A stretch of DNA of 64,000 nt, from contig NZ_QPCG01000001.1 in the NCBI RefSeq assembly GCF_003351025.1, positions 937,949 through 1,001,948 on the forward strand. The letters run 5' to 3'. Both the position numbers and the translations under genes were made by a program. The notes under the pieces were generated by a model that was given only the letters and a program-made list of their open reading frames with translations, was not told the origin of the DNA and searched no databases. Numbering within the stretch: position 1 is the first letter of the stretch; each line of letters begins with the position of its first letter. The stretch is from Mucilaginibacter endophyticus. Its GTDB lineage: Bacteria; Bacteroidota; Bacteroidia; Sphingobacteriales; Sphingobacteriaceae. Below are positions 8,053 through 17,583 of this stretch, one piece after another.

Positions 8053-8904
8053 ATGAAAAAGTTAAAGACGGTATTTAATCAGGTAAAATCCCTTAACGGA
8101 GCCGAAGCGCCAAATATGGTAAACCTGTTGTGGCAGCTTATCTGTTACTCGCCAAAAATGCCGGTACGCCTGCAACAGCAACATTTGCTTGATGAAGCCA
8201 AACGTTTTACGCTTGAAGTTGATGATCCTCATTTTGCGAAATCGGCACTAAAATTCAATGGTTTTATCTGGGGCGAAGGTAACCGAAAGATCATGATAAC
8301 CCATGGCTGGGGTTCAAAAGCGGCTGATTTTGCCGAGCTTATCGTCGCTTTAAAAAATATTACAGATATACAGGTCATCGCTTTCGACGCGCCGGGTAAT
8401 GGCAGTTCGGAAGGGGAACTGTCAAATCTGTTGCTCTTTGCCAAAGCAGCGGAAGCTGTGATCAATACTTTTGGTGCGCCGGATATAATTATCGGTCATT
8501 CGTTAGGTGCCATGGCCAATGCCATCGCTATAAAGGAAACCGCTATCAAGCCCGCATTGCTCATCAGCATCGCGCCGCTTATCAACCTTAAAGAAAACTT
8601 TGTTGCAAGCCTCAATGCAGCCGATGTTGCGCCGGCGATTCAGGATAAGTTTTTTGCCGATTTTGAACACCTATTTGCTATGGAAGCTTCGGGTTTTACA
8701 ATGGATAGATTGTATCCTGCGGAAGCTATTAAACAGCACTGGCTGGCCTACGATGAGGATGATAAAACTGCACCGTACACGTTTTTGAAAGATTTCCTCG
8801 CTGTGTATCCGTCCATCCAAACTAAAGCCTACGAGGGCCGTGGACATGAACATATTATTAAAGATAAAGCGGTAATAGCTGATATCGTTAATCTGATTAT
8901 TTAG
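8053..8904 (+). CDS. Alpha/beta hydrolase
   Basis: This 283-residue cytoplasmic protein has the nucleophile elbow GHSLG with S150, the oxyanion-region HGWGSKAADF near residue 79, and a C-terminal GRGHEH carrying the likely catalytic histidine. No signal peptide is present. It resembles small esterase/thioesterase-like hydrolases, but the substrate is unknown. Its 3' end overlaps the end of the convergent deacetylase gene by 8 bases. Confidence 0.82.
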   Translation: MKKLKTVFNQVKSLNGAEAPNMVNLLWQLICYSPKMPVRLQQQHLLDEAKRFTLEVDDPHFAKSALKFNGFIWGEGNRKIMITHGWGSKAADFAELIVALKNITDIQVIAFDAPGNGSSEGELSNLLLFAKAAEAVINTFGAPDIIIGHSLGAMANAIAIKETAIKPALLISIAPLINLKENFVASLNAADVAPAIQDKFFADFEHLFAMEASGFTMDRLYPAEAIKQHWLAYDEDDKTAPYTFLKDFLAVYPSIQTKAYEGRGHEHIIKDKAVIADIVNLII

Positions 8905-9679
8905 TGGCCATTACCTCATCCATCGCTTTCATAAACGTTGTTACTTCAATCTCGTTTCGGTGAGCAGCGAGGTAGGCCAATAACTTTCTGTGGGCATCGG
9001 CAGGAGTGATCAGGTAGTCGCCGCCTACGCCGTGAAACATGAAAATACCAAGGCCTCCGCTTTGTTGTACTTTTTTTACAAAGTCTATCAGGGCATCGCC
9101 GGTTACCGGGTTACCTGTTACACCCCATGAAGGTACTTTTAACGGATCGAGGTTTTTAAAGTCGGTGATCACGGCATCCGGTCCGCCGCCAATACGGGCA
9201 TATTTTGCCAGTCCTGCTTTGCGTAAGGTGTCAACATAGTTTATACCGCCAACCTCAATTTCTGTGCATGGGTAAGCATAGGTGCGGCTACCCGTTTTAC
9301 CATCAAGCGCGAAAAGCAGGGTATTCATCTCGTTTATTTCGCAAAGCATCATGTACGGCGTATAAATAGCCGAGTTATTGGCCGGGTTGGCCTTTACATT
9401 GGTAAGCAGACAAGGATGATATAAAGTGTGATTAGCAAGTTCATATCCTTTTTTACCAACCTCGCGCCAGCGGGGTAATGTGGCTTCGGTCATGTTGCCC
9501 ATTAAAAAGAATGTAGCGGTGATGTGCGCCGAATCTAACTGGGGAATAGCGATGTTTAACTGCGAATTGATCCCATCATCATAAGTAAGCACAATAATCG
9601 CTTTTTTGCGCTTAGCCTGTTGGGCATTGGCTGCAAATACAAAGTTGAGCAATAACAGAAACAGCGCTAATTTTTTCAT
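8897..9679 (-). CDS. Secreted polysaccharide deacetylase (NodB homology domain)
   Basis: A 260-residue protein with signal peptide (residues 1-19, ending ANAQ). The NodB metal-dependent deacetylase motifs are present: TYDDG (D34, D35) and the HxxxH metal pair in NHTLYHP (H84, H88); near the C-terminus MFHGVGGDY supplies the last family histidine. It would remove acetyl or similar groups from a carbohydrate outside the cytoplasm. It follows the rhamnose operon on the same strand, but a terminator at 9713-9739 separates it from rhaB, so it is probably its own unit or receives read-through only. Confidence 0.85.
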   Translation of the reverse strand: MKKLALFLLLLNFVFAANAQQAKRKKAIIVLTYDDGINSQLNIAIPQLDSAHITATFFLMGNMTEATLPRWREVGKKGYELANHTLYHPCLLTNVKANPANNSAIYTPYMMLCEINEMNTLLFALDGKTGSRTYAYPCTEIEVGGINYVDTLRKAGLAKYARIGGGPDAVITDFKNLDPLKVPSWGVTGNPVTGDALIDFVKKVQQSGGLGIFMFHGVGGDYLITPADAHRKLLAYLAAHRNEIEVTTFMKAMDEVMATK

Positions 9680-9712
9680 AACGAGGGCTTTGGATTGGTT
9701 GCCCTAAAATAG

Positions 9713-9739
9713 AAAAATCCGGCTGATAACCGGATTTTT
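9713..9739 (-). terminator. Terminator of the rhamnose operon
   Basis: AAAAATCCGG (9713-9722) and CCGGATTTTT (9730-9739) form a perfect 10-bp stem with a 7-base loop just after the stop codon of the FGGY kinase gene on the minus strand, and T-rich sequence follows in that direction. Confidence 0.85.
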
Positions 9740-9743
9740 AAGT

Positions 9744-11129
9744 TTAATATACTTCGCTCTGCACTCCCGAGTAGTATTTCAATTCGATCAGGTCATGCGG
9801 CAGTGTTTTCGTGTTCCATGCATGATGAATAGCAAGGGCGGTACCAACAGCCGTTGCCTGCGCCATTGACGCGGCATAAACTTCCAAATGGGGAAATGCC
9901 AGCGCCAGTAAGTGCATAAATACACTGTTTTTGCTAAAACCGCCGTCAACAAAAATGCGTTTTACCTTACATCCATTTAAAACATAATTGGTTGATATGG
10001 TCTGCTGGGCAACAATATCAATCATGAGTTGATGGTAGGCTTCAACATCATTAGCAAAGCTGTTTAAATCACGCAGCTCAAATACCGACTTCTGTAATCC
10101 TTCACTTTCGTTAGCCTGTAATGCCGGTTGATTACTTAACCGCGTTGCGATAGCCGGATCATAGTTTGTTGTACGGTACCTGATCTCGTCCTGGTTAAAG
10201 TGAGCGGCTATTCGTTTTACCTGTTGCTCATACTCATAACCGGTAAACAAGCGCGATGCCTTTACCGGACTGCCTTTGTATTGCAGGTAGTTGAGGCAAT
10301 CATGTTTCAACTCATCTGGGGTAAGTGGCGTTTGGTTGAATGGATTTAAGCTGATAGACCATGTGCCGGTAGAGATCAGCACAAAAGGCATATTAAAACT
10401 CACGAGGTAGGGGATCAACGCAGCCGAACTATCATGCAACCCGATGCCAACCTTATAAGTACTGCCCGGAAATTCGGCAGACAAAACACTATCGGCAGGG
10501 TGAAGGGGTGCCATTTTAGGCAGGATTTCTTCATCGCTTAACCAGTTGTGATAGGTGTTTTTACTAAAATCCCAGAGCGCAGTGTGGCAGCCGATGCTGG
10601 TTAAATCGCTTACCATTTGTCCGCTGATGAGGTAACTCATGTATTGCGGCAAATGGAGGGCATACTTCACCCGTTTAAATACTTCGGGTTGCTCATATTT
10701 AAGCCTGTACAGTTGCAAGCCTGAATTAAGGTTGCCCAGAACGGGCGAAGCAGTTTCAAGTGCAAACCTGGCTTCATCGCCATAGTTTTCATAAAACTGC
10801 CTGCCCAATTCCGACGGATATGGTTTGAGGTAATTATACAGTGGCGTAAGCGGCTTGCCATGTTCATCAACATAAACAAAGCTGGCTCCGTATGTTGAAA
10901 AGTTAACCGCTTTAAGATCAAATTCTTTATGCTTGAAAATTTCGCGCAATGAGTCAAACACCGATAGCCTGAGGCTGTCGAGGTTTTCACATGCGTCACC
11001 ATCCTCGTCGTGGGTTTCCAGGAAGCGGGCTGTACGCTCAAAAACTATCTTGTAGTTTTGGTCGAACAGGAACAACTTCTTATTGGTTTTACCCACATCA
11101 AAAACGGCTATAACGGGTATCGGCTCCAT
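9744..11129 (-). CDS. rhaB: FGGY-family carbohydrate kinase, probable L-rhamnulokinase
   Basis: This 461-residue kinase has the N-terminal phosphate motif FDVGKTNKKLFLF (residues 10-22), a central ISTGTWSISL segment, and a C-terminal adenosine motif IFVDGGFSKNSVF. These define the FGGY sugar-kinase fold. It is the last gene of a four-gene operon with a rhamnose symporter, a rhamnose-type isomerase and a rhamnulose-1-phosphate aldolase fusion, so phosphorylation of L-rhamnulose is the expected reaction. Only four bases separate it from the isomerase gene. It is divergent from E. coli RhaB, and the specificity rests on context. Confidence 0.85.
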   Translation of the reverse strand: MEPIPVIAVFDVGKTNKKLFLFDQNYKIVFERTARFLETHDEDGDACENLDSLRLSVFDSLREIFKHKEFDLKAVNFSTYGASFVYVDEHGKPLTPLYNYLKPYPSELGRQFYENYGDEARFALETASPVLGNLNSGLQLYRLKYEQPEVFKRVKYALHLPQYMSYLISGQMVSDLTSIGCHTALWDFSKNTYHNWLSDEEILPKMAPLHPADSVLSAEFPGSTYKVGIGLHDSSAALIPYLVSFNMPFVLISTGTWSISLNPFNQTPLTPDELKHDCLNYLQYKGSPVKASRLFTGYEYEQQVKRIAAHFNQDEIRYRTTNYDPAIATRLSNQPALQANESEGLQKSVFELRDLNSFANDVEAYHQLMIDIVAQQTISTNYVLNGCKVKRIFVDGGFSKNSVFMHLLALAFPHLEVYAASMAQATAVGTALAIHHAWNTKTLPHDLIELKYYSGVQSEVY

Positions 11130-11133
11130 AGGC

Positions 11134-12408
11134 TTACAATCCGGTTGATACTGCTTTAGCTCCTCTTTCGTTAATCAGTTGCTGCCTTATGGTTTGCTGT
11201 CTGTAAATAGACAGCGGGTTCAGCGCACCGCCTGCCCTTAAACGGGCTTCGGCCAATAGCGAACGAACATCGGTACGATAAGCTTGCTGTAATATTTCCT
11301 GAGCCAAAACCACATCGTTATCCTGTTGCGCCTGCACTAATTCCGGTGTATCTACCAATAATGCTTGTGCATAGGCTATCTTAATAGCCTCAACAGATTG
11401 CAGCAAGTCCTCAATAGGGTCTTTAATGTTGTGCGATGCATCAATCATCCAGCCTATAGAGGTAGCGTGTGTCATACCACGGGCATCCATACCTTCAACC
11501 AGTTCGTTAAAGATCAGGAACAACTGATATGGGTTGATGCTGCCAACGGTAAGGTCATCATCGCCATATTTTGAATCGTTAAAGTGGAAACCGGCCAGTT
11601 TACCTTCCATCAATAGTAATGAAACAATCTGCTCAATATTCGCGCCCTGTAAGTGGTGCCCCAGATCAACAAGGGTTTGCGCTTTTTGCCCTAATTTAGA
11701 AGATAGCAAATATGACTGACCCCAATCGCCGATGGTGGTTGAATAAAAGTTAGGCTCGTATGGTTTGTACTCAACCCAAACTTTCCAGTCATCAGGCAGG
11801 GCAGCATAAATTTCCTGCAAGCTTTCTAAAGTGCGTTCAAATGCACCACGCATATTCAGCTGACCAGGGAAGTTTGATCCGTCCGACAGCCAAACCGATA
11901 ATGCCTTAGAATCAAGCTCGACGCCGTATTTAATTACCTCGATATTGTGGGCTATAGCCTGTTTACGTACAGCTTTATCAACATGGTGCAATGAGCCAAA
12001 TTTGTAACTAAATTCCTGATCCGGTTGATCCTGAAAGGTATTGGAGTTAACGGCGTCAAAATGCAAACCCAATTGAGCAGCATGAGCTTTGATAGCCGAA
12101 GCGTTAGATGGGATATCCCATGGAATATGCAGCGATATAGAGTTACTGCTGCGGTTAAGCGCATGGATTAAGCCTACATCTTCTATCTTTTCTTCCAGGC
12201 TGCGAGGCTCGCCACCGCCCGAAAACCTGCCGAAGCGTGTGCCGCCGGTACCTAAAGCCCAGCTTGGTATAGCGATATTAAAATCAATCAGTTTTTGCAG
12301 GATAGTATCCAGGTTTTTCACATCACCGGCAACAAAATCAAACTTGCGCTGATGATCTTTCAGCTGTTGATGATTGGCTTCATCAATTTTATATTTTTCT
12401 AACTGCAT
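11134..12408 (-). CDS. rhaI: TIM-barrel sugar isomerase, probable L-rhamnose isomerase (RhaI type)
   Basis: A 424-residue AP-endonuclease-type TIM-barrel protein resembling the Pseudomonas-type L-rhamnose isomerase (RhaI) rather than E. coli RhaA. Visible segments include WVEYKPYEPNFYS with a metal-ligand glutamate, VDLGHHLQGAN, and FHFNDSKYGDDD, which fit the Mn-binding site of this family. It converts L-rhamnose to L-rhamnulose, the substrate of the next gene. A palindromic repeat occupies the 167-bp gap upstream, within the operon. Confidence 0.87.
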   Translation of the reverse strand: MQLEKYKIDEANHQQLKDHQRKFDFVAGDVKNLDTILQKLIDFNIAIPSWALGTGGTRFGRFSGGGEPRSLEEKIEDVGLIHALNRSSNSISLHIPWDIPSNASAIKAHAAQLGLHFDAVNSNTFQDQPDQEFSYKFGSLHHVDKAVRKQAIAHNIEVIKYGVELDSKALSVWLSDGSNFPGQLNMRGAFERTLESLQEIYAALPDDWKVWVEYKPYEPNFYSTTIGDWGQSYLLSSKLGQKAQTLVDLGHHLQGANIEQIVSLLLMEGKLAGFHFNDSKYGDDDLTVGSINPYQLFLIFNELVEGMDARGMTHATSIGWMIDASHNIKDPIEDLLQSVEAIKIAYAQALLVDTPELVQAQQDNDVVLAQEILQQAYRTDVRSLLAEARLRAGGALNPLSIYRQQTIRQQLINERGAKAVSTGL

Positions 12409-12438
12409 AATTGGTATTGGTTATTAGTTATTTAAAAT

Positions 12439-12535
12439 ATGTCATTGCGAGGAGGAACGACGAAGCAATCTCGTAGCTCTGTATGTTCGCTATACATTGG
12501 CTACGAGATTGCCACGCTATCGCTCGCAATGACAT
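12439..12535. repeat. Palindromic MITE/REP-like element, family A copy 3, inside the rhamnose operon
   Basis: Begins ATGTCATTGCGAGGAGGAAC and ends GCTCGCAATGACAT, nearly identical in its left half to 7801-7895. It lies between the aldolase and isomerase genes and would form a strong hairpin in the operon mRNA, which could change the ratio of upstream to downstream products. Confidence 0.83.
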
Positions 12536-12575
12536 GGTTTCTTAAGACCATGAACCATGATCTATGAGCCATTAA

Positions 12576-14696
12576 CTATCTCACAAACGCCATGGCCACG
12601 CCACCATCAACATTCAACACGTTGCCAGTTGATTTGTTGAGCAGGCCGCCTGTAAAGGCGAAACAAGCGTTAGCGATATCGGCAGGTAAAATCACCTCGT
12701 TTAATAAAGTACGTTTGGCATAGTAAGCAGGTAACTCGTCAACAGTAACGCCATAAGCTTTAGCGCGACCTTCGGCCCATCCGCCGGCCCAAATATTGCT
12801 GTCGCTGATTACGGCATCCGGGTTAACAACGTTCACACGGATCCTATCAGTACCAAGCTCGGCAGCGTTCAGCCTGCTCAGGTGTAATTGCGCCGATTTT
12901 GCGGAACCGTAGCCCGCGTTGTTCGGTCCGCTTACCAAAGCGTTTTTACTTACAATATTAATGATATCACCGCCAATGTCTTGTTTTTTCATAACAGCTA
13001 CAGCCGCCTGCGTAATGAAGAACTGGCCTTTCACCAATACATCATACAATAGGTCCCAATCTTTTTCGGTATGATCGGCAATTGATTTAGAGATAGATAA
13101 ACCAGCATTGTTCACCACAATATCCACACCGCCAAAAGCTAAAGCCGCAATTTCAAGGGCTTCGTTGATCTGATCGGCTTTGGTAACATCAAGTATGGCA
13201 GTGGTGTATGAATCCTTACCGTATTGTTTTTTGAACTCTTCGCCGGCACCTTCCAAACGCTCAGCGTTCATATCATTTAAGATAACTACCGCACCCTCGT
13301 CAACAAATTTTTTGGCGATGGCTTTACCTATGCCGCCCGCGCTGCCTGTGATCAGGGCAATTTTACCTGATAAAGCTTTTGGCTTAGGCATACGCTGTAA
13401 TTTGGCTTCTTCCAGTAACCAGTATTCGATATCAAAAGCTTCCTGGCGTGGGAGAGAGGTATATTCAGAGATAGCCTCGGCACCTTTCATTACGTTGATG
13501 GCGTTGGTATAAAACTCGGCTGCTACGCGGGCGGTTTGTTTATCTTTCGAGAAAGAGAATAAACCTACACCGGGGTAAAGGATAATTACCGGGTTGGTAT
13601 CCCTGATAGCCGGGCTATTATCGTGTTTGCAAGTGTTATAATAGTCGGTATACATTTGGCGGTAGGCCTCAAATGCCGGAGCTAAGCGTGCTTTTAAGGC
13701 AGTAACATCGCTCAAGTCTTCGCCCGGTGTAAGGTCAAGTACCAGCGGACTGATCTTAGTACGCAGGAAGTGGTCAGGACAGCTGGTGCCTAATGGTGCT
13801 AAACGATCAAGATCATTTGAATTGATAAACTCCAATACGGGGGCATCGTCAGTAAAATGACCCACCATGTGCCTGTAGCTTGAGCAAAAGCCCCGTAGTA
13901 CAGGTGCAAGGGCAGCAGCTTGTTTTTTCCGGGCAGATTCGTTTAGGCTTTCAACTTTTTGTCCACCAAAAACGGGGGCTTTTTTGCCGTAGTTTTCTTC
14001 AAGATATTCTGCGCAACGCTCAATAACCTCAAGCGTATTCATATAACTTTCATAAGCAGTATCGCCCCAGGTAAATAAACCGTGCGAGCCCAACATGATG
14101 CCGCGGATACCCGGATTTTCATCCAAACATTGTTTTAATTGCAGGCCAAGTTCAAAGCCGGGTTTTTTCCATTCAACCCAGCCAATGGTACCGTTAAAAA
14201 GTTCCTGGGTGATTTTCTTTCCATCTTTTGCCGCCGCGATTGCAATTGCCGCATCCGGGTGCAGATGATCGATATGTTTAAATGGCAGGAAGCCGTGTAA
14301 CGGTGTATCAATTGATGGCGCTTTTGAGTTAAGATCGTAGATGCAATGATTAAAAAGTTCAACCATCTCATCTTCAAATTCCACACCGCGATAGATATTT
14401 TTCAGGCTGCGTAAACGATCAACATAAAGGGCTGCGAGGCCACTTTTTTTCAGCGTACCGATGTCGCCACCCGATCCTTTAATCCACATTACTTCAACCT
14501 CGTTACCTGTAAGCGGATCTTTGCTCATCAGTTTGCATGAGGTATTACCGCCGCCATAGTTGGTAAGGCGCAAATCGGCACCCAAAAGGTTTGAACGGTA
14601 TATAAGCAGGGCAACTTCATCGCCTTCCAGTTCGGCGGCTTTAGCATCATCCCAAAGGTAGCTTACATGCTTAAATTGTGTTGTTTTGACAGACAT
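12576..14696 (-). CDS. Bifunctional rhamnulose-1-phosphate aldolase / L-lactaldehyde dehydrogenase (class II aldolase-SDR fusion)
   Basis: This 706-residue protein joins two enzymes. Residues about 20-250 form a class II aldolase with zinc-site histidines in HGFLPFKHIDHLHPD and GSHGLFTWG. Residues about 440-706 form an SDR dehydrogenase with LITGSAGGIGKAIA, VVNNAG and the YGSAK active site. The family (RhaEW/RhaD-SDR type) splits L-rhamnulose-1-phosphate to dihydroxyacetone phosphate and L-lactaldehyde and oxidises the aldehyde to L-lactate. It is the second gene of the rhamnose operon, 52 bp after rhaT. Full length and all key motifs are intact. Confidence 0.92.
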   Translation of the reverse strand: MSVKTTQFKHVSYLWDDAKAAELEGDEVALLIYRSNLLGADLRLTNYGGGNTSCKLMSKDPLTGNEVEVMWIKGSGGDIGTLKKSGLAALYVDRLRSLKNIYRGVEFEDEMVELFNHCIYDLNSKAPSIDTPLHGFLPFKHIDHLHPDAAIAIAAAKDGKKITQELFNGTIGWVEWKKPGFELGLQLKQCLDENPGIRGIMLGSHGLFTWGDTAYESYMNTLEVIERCAEYLEENYGKKAPVFGGQKVESLNESARKKQAAALAPVLRGFCSSYRHMVGHFTDDAPVLEFINSNDLDRLAPLGTSCPDHFLRTKISPLVLDLTPGEDLSDVTALKARLAPAFEAYRQMYTDYYNTCKHDNSPAIRDTNPVIILYPGVGLFSFSKDKQTARVAAEFYTNAINVMKGAEAISEYTSLPRQEAFDIEYWLLEEAKLQRMPKPKALSGKIALITGSAGGIGKAIAKKFVDEGAVVILNDMNAERLEGAGEEFKKQYGKDSYTTAILDVTKADQINEALEIAALAFGGVDIVVNNAGLSISKSIADHTEKDWDLLYDVLVKGQFFITQAAVAVMKKQDIGGDIINIVSKNALVSGPNNAGYGSAKSAQLHLSRLNAAELGTDRIRVNVVNPDAVISDSNIWAGGWAEGRAKAYGVTVDELPAYYAKRTLLNEVILPADIANACFAFTGGLLNKSTGNVLNVDGGVAMAFVR

Positions 14697-14748
14697 ATGT
14701 TTAATTACTGAATTGTTGAATTAATGAGTTATTGATTTATTTTGATTG

Positions 14749-15828
14749 TTATTTAATTGAGTTTCCGTAGCCTACAACCAGTACCGATAGTACAATGGCT
14801 GCTATACCTGCTATCACAGTTGCGAAGGCTTTTTTACTTACGCCTTTCCATTCTTTAAGTACCAGGCCCCAAGTGTTAGCTATTAAGATAATGAAAGCCA
14901 TGTGCAGGATCCATGAGCTTGCGCCGTTACCCATTTTGCTTTCGCCCATACCGTAAAAAAAGAACTGTAAAAACCACGTTGTACCAGCCAATGCCGCAAA
15001 CAGGTAGTTTTTAAGCAACGGTGTTTTTTTATCGGTATAATTATCAAACGTTTTATTGCGGGTGTTTAGCACCATACACCATATAAAGTTGGTGGTAAGG
15101 CCTCCCCAAAGAATGATAATATAGGTTACATTGTTAGCATACAGGAAGTTGCCCTGTCCCGGGTGCCCAGCCTGCCATGCATGGTTAGCCGTATCAGCCA
15201 TAGTTTTACCAGCTTCGATACCAAAATTGAAACAGGCACTAAGTATGCCTGATATTATTGCTACTATGATGCCCAAACCAAAACGGTAATCTTTGTTTTC
15301 CTGTGCTATAGTTTTATCTGCCGACAGTTCTTTCTCTTTCATTGTACCGGCTTTACCGCATATAATGATACCCACTACGCAAAGTAAAATGCCCAGTAAA
15401 ACCATCTGCCCCCATTGGGTATGTAGCATTAGGGTAAAAGTGTCTTTCCCTTCTTTTGGAAAAAAATCGTAATACACCGATGGAATTATCGATCCAAAAA
15501 CAGAGCACAAGCCCAGTATGATAGTACTGCCAAGTGATACGCCTAAATAGCGTACGCCCAGCCCGTATGTCAAACCACCAACACCCCATAACAGTCCCAT
15601 AAGGTACGTCCACCCCAGGGTTGCGGTATCTGTATGGCTTATAATATCCGCGAAGCCCGGTATAGTTAGCCATGCCGCCAGCGGTGGTACAATAAGCCAT
15701 GAAAAAATGCCACCTACTATCCAGTAGCTTTCCCAGGCCCAGCCTTTTATTTTTTTGTAAGGGATGTAAAAACTCCCCGAAGCAAAGCCACCGATAAAAT
15801 GAAAGATGACCCCTAAAATTACTTGCAT
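14749..15828 (-). CDS. rhaT: L-rhamnose/proton symporter RhaT
   Basis: A 359-residue inner-membrane protein with about ten hydrophobic segments. It starts with MQVILGVIFHFIGGFASGSF and YIPYKKIKGWAWESYW, typical for RhaT of the drug/metabolite transporter superfamily. It is the first gene of the operon, so uptake, isomerisation, phosphorylation and cleavage of rhamnose are made together. The promoter should lie in the 260-bp divergent region shared with the gluconokinase gene, which also holds a long palindromic repeat. No rhamnose regulator gene is nearby. Confidence 0.92.
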   Translation of the reverse strand: MQVILGVIFHFIGGFASGSFYIPYKKIKGWAWESYWIVGGIFSWLIVPPLAAWLTIPGFADIISHTDTATLGWTYLMGLLWGVGGLTYGLGVRYLGVSLGSTIILGLCSVFGSIIPSVYYDFFPKEGKDTFTLMLHTQWGQMVLLGILLCVVGIIICGKAGTMKEKELSADKTIAQENKDYRFGLGIIVAIISGILSACFNFGIEAGKTMADTANHAWQAGHPGQGNFLYANNVTYIIILWGGLTTNFIWCMVLNTRNKTFDNYTDKKTPLLKNYLFAALAGTTWFLQFFFYGMGESKMGNGASSWILHMAFIILIANTWGLVLKEWKGVSKKAFATVIAGIAAIVLSVLVVGYGNSIK

Positions 15829-15921
15829 ATTCTCTAATTGGTTTATATTGGTAAGGCTAATGTAGATAATAAATATACCCGAACTGTCCCCTGCTGTCGG
15901 TTTTGACCGTTGATTTTGTCT

Positions 15922-16058
15922 GAACCGGGATTGTCTGAACCGGAATTAAACGAATGAAATGAATTTATCGAATTTTTTAATTTCGGGTGATTCTATAAAT
16001 TCGTTTAATTCGAGTTCAGACATAATTCAGACAATTCTGATTCAGACAATCCCGGTTC
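15922..16058. repeat. Long palindromic repeat, family C copy 1, in the rhaT-gluconokinase divergent region
   Basis: The outer arms GAACCGGGATTGTCTGAA (15922-15939) and TTCAGACAATCCCGGTTC (16041-16058) are perfect 18-bp inverted repeats; further pairing occurs inside around the CGAATTTATCGAATT-like core. A related element is at 22741-22831. It sits between two divergent promoters, but it looks like a dispersed repeat rather than an operator. Confidence 0.85.
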
Positions 16059-16089
16059 TGTTTATTATTTTGGCGTCAAATACATCACC

Positions 16090-17583
16090 ATGCAGGCATA
16101 TATTTTAGGGATTGATATTGGTACCGGTAGTACAAAGGCCGTAGCCATTAGTTTAACGGGCGAACCATTGGGTACAGTATCCAATCATTACCCTATTAAC
16201 AGCCCCGAACCCGGTTACAGCGAACAGGACCCGCTGTTGATCTGGAATGCTTTTGTAAAATGCCTTGCAGGTATCACTGCCAAATTAGGAGCGGCTCCAG
16301 AGGCTGTAAGTTTGAGCAGCGCCATGCACAGTATAATCCCTGTTAATGAGCATGGCGAAGCATTACTACCTATGATGACCTGGGCCGATGCCCGGAGCGA
16401 GAATGTAGCGCAGGCTTTAAGAAAAACCGAACAAGGCGCGTCGTTATATCACAACTGTGGTACAGCTATTCATGCTATGTCGCCTTTAAATAAGTTGCTG
16501 TGGCTGCGTGCTAACCGGGCCGATGTTTTTGAAGCGGCGCACAAATTTATTTCGATAAAAGAGTTTATCTGGTTTAGGCTTTTTGGTGTTTTTGAGGTGG
16601 ATTATTCTATTGCTTCGGCAACAGGTTTGTTTGATATTGTAAAAAAAGAGTGGAATGAGGAGGCTATTAGGGTAACGGGCATTACAACCGCAAAGTTATC
16701 AGCCCCGGTTAATACCACTTATTATCGTAATGATGTTAAGCCCGAAGTTGTTTCGTTAACTGGTATCAATGCTGATACGCCATTTGTAACAGGAGCGAGT
16801 GATGGTGCATGTGCTAACCTCGGCAGCCATACCAATAGCCCCGGTGTGGCCGCGCTTACCATTGGCACCAGTGGCGCGGTACGGATTACAAACCCAAAGC
16901 CGGTTTACAATTACGAAGCCATGATTTTTAACTATCTGCTGGACGAACAAACCTATGTTTGTGGCGGTGCCGTAAATAACGGCGGGATAGCGGTGAACTG
17001 GTTGCTGAAAAACTTTTTGCAGAAGGAAAATCTTACCGCTGCCGACTATGACGCTCTATTTGCTGAGATTGCATCCGTACCGGCCGGTAGTAACGGACTG
17101 ATATTTTTACCTTACCTGTACGGCGAACGTGCCCCGCTTTGGGACACCAAAACCAGCGGTACTTTCTTTAATATCAAACCGGCACACACCCGTTCGCACT
17201 TTTTACGCGCAGGATTGGAGGGCATCTGTTTTGCGCTGAACGATGTACTTAAAACACTGGAAGATGCATCGGGTGAAATTACTCAGGTAAATATCAGCGG
17301 CGGTTTTACCAGTTCGGCGGTGTGGACACAGATTTTGGCCGATATAACCGGTAAAAAACTTGCTGTGCTCCAATCTGAAGATTCATCGGCACTGGGTGCG
17401 ATCTACCTTGCCGCACGGGTATTGCATCCTGAAAGTTATGAAACGCTCACCGAGGTGGAACACCAGGAATTTATTGAACCTAATATTGATAACCACACGC
17501 TTTACAGCAAAATGTTCCCGGTATTTAAAAAGCTATACGCCGATTTAAAGGACAGTATGCATTTTGTAGATGAATGGGATTGA
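16090..17583 (+). CDS. gntK: FGGY-family gluconokinase
   Basis: A 497-residue FGGY kinase with GIDIGTGSTKAVAI at the N-terminus, a central ASDGACANLGSH and TIGTSGAVR, and the C-terminal NISGGFTSSAVW. The pattern of HSIIPVNEHGEAL and TWADARS matches gluconate kinases of the Bacillus/Lactobacillus type. It would make 6-phosphogluconate for the pentose phosphate pathway. No gluconate permease or dehydrogenase gene follows, so it is a lone gene here; its stop codon directly abuts the stop codon of the convergent PAP2 gene. Xylulokinase-like activity cannot be fully excluded. Confidence 0.82.
   Translation: MQAYILGIDIGTGSTKAVAISLTGEPLGTVSNHYPINSPEPGYSEQDPLLIWNAFVKCLAGITAKLGAAPEAVSLSSAMHSIIPVNEHGEALLPMMTWADARSENVAQALRKTEQGASLYHNCGTAIHAMSPLNKLLWLRANRADVFEAAHKFISIKEFIWFRLFGVFEVDYSIASATGLFDIVKKEWNEEAIRVTGITTAKLSAPVNTTYYRNDVKPEVVSLTGINADTPFVTGASDGACANLGSHTNSPGVAALTIGTSGAVRITNPKPVYNYEAMIFNYLLDEQTYVCGGAVNNGGIAVNWLLKNFLQKENLTAADYDALFAEIASVPAGSNGLIFLPYLYGERAPLWDTKTSGTFFNIKPAHTRSHFLRAGLEGICFALNDVLKTLEDASGEITQVNISGGFTSSAVWTQILADITGKKLAVLQSEDSSALGAIYLAARVLHPESYETLTEVEHQEFIEPNIDNHTLYSKMFPVFKKLYADLKDSMHFVDEWD

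Noticed and set aside
14749..16090. Family C palindrome as a rhamnose-regulator operator
   Set aside because: The same element occurs at 22741-22831 next to unrelated genes, so it is better explained as a dispersed repeat.
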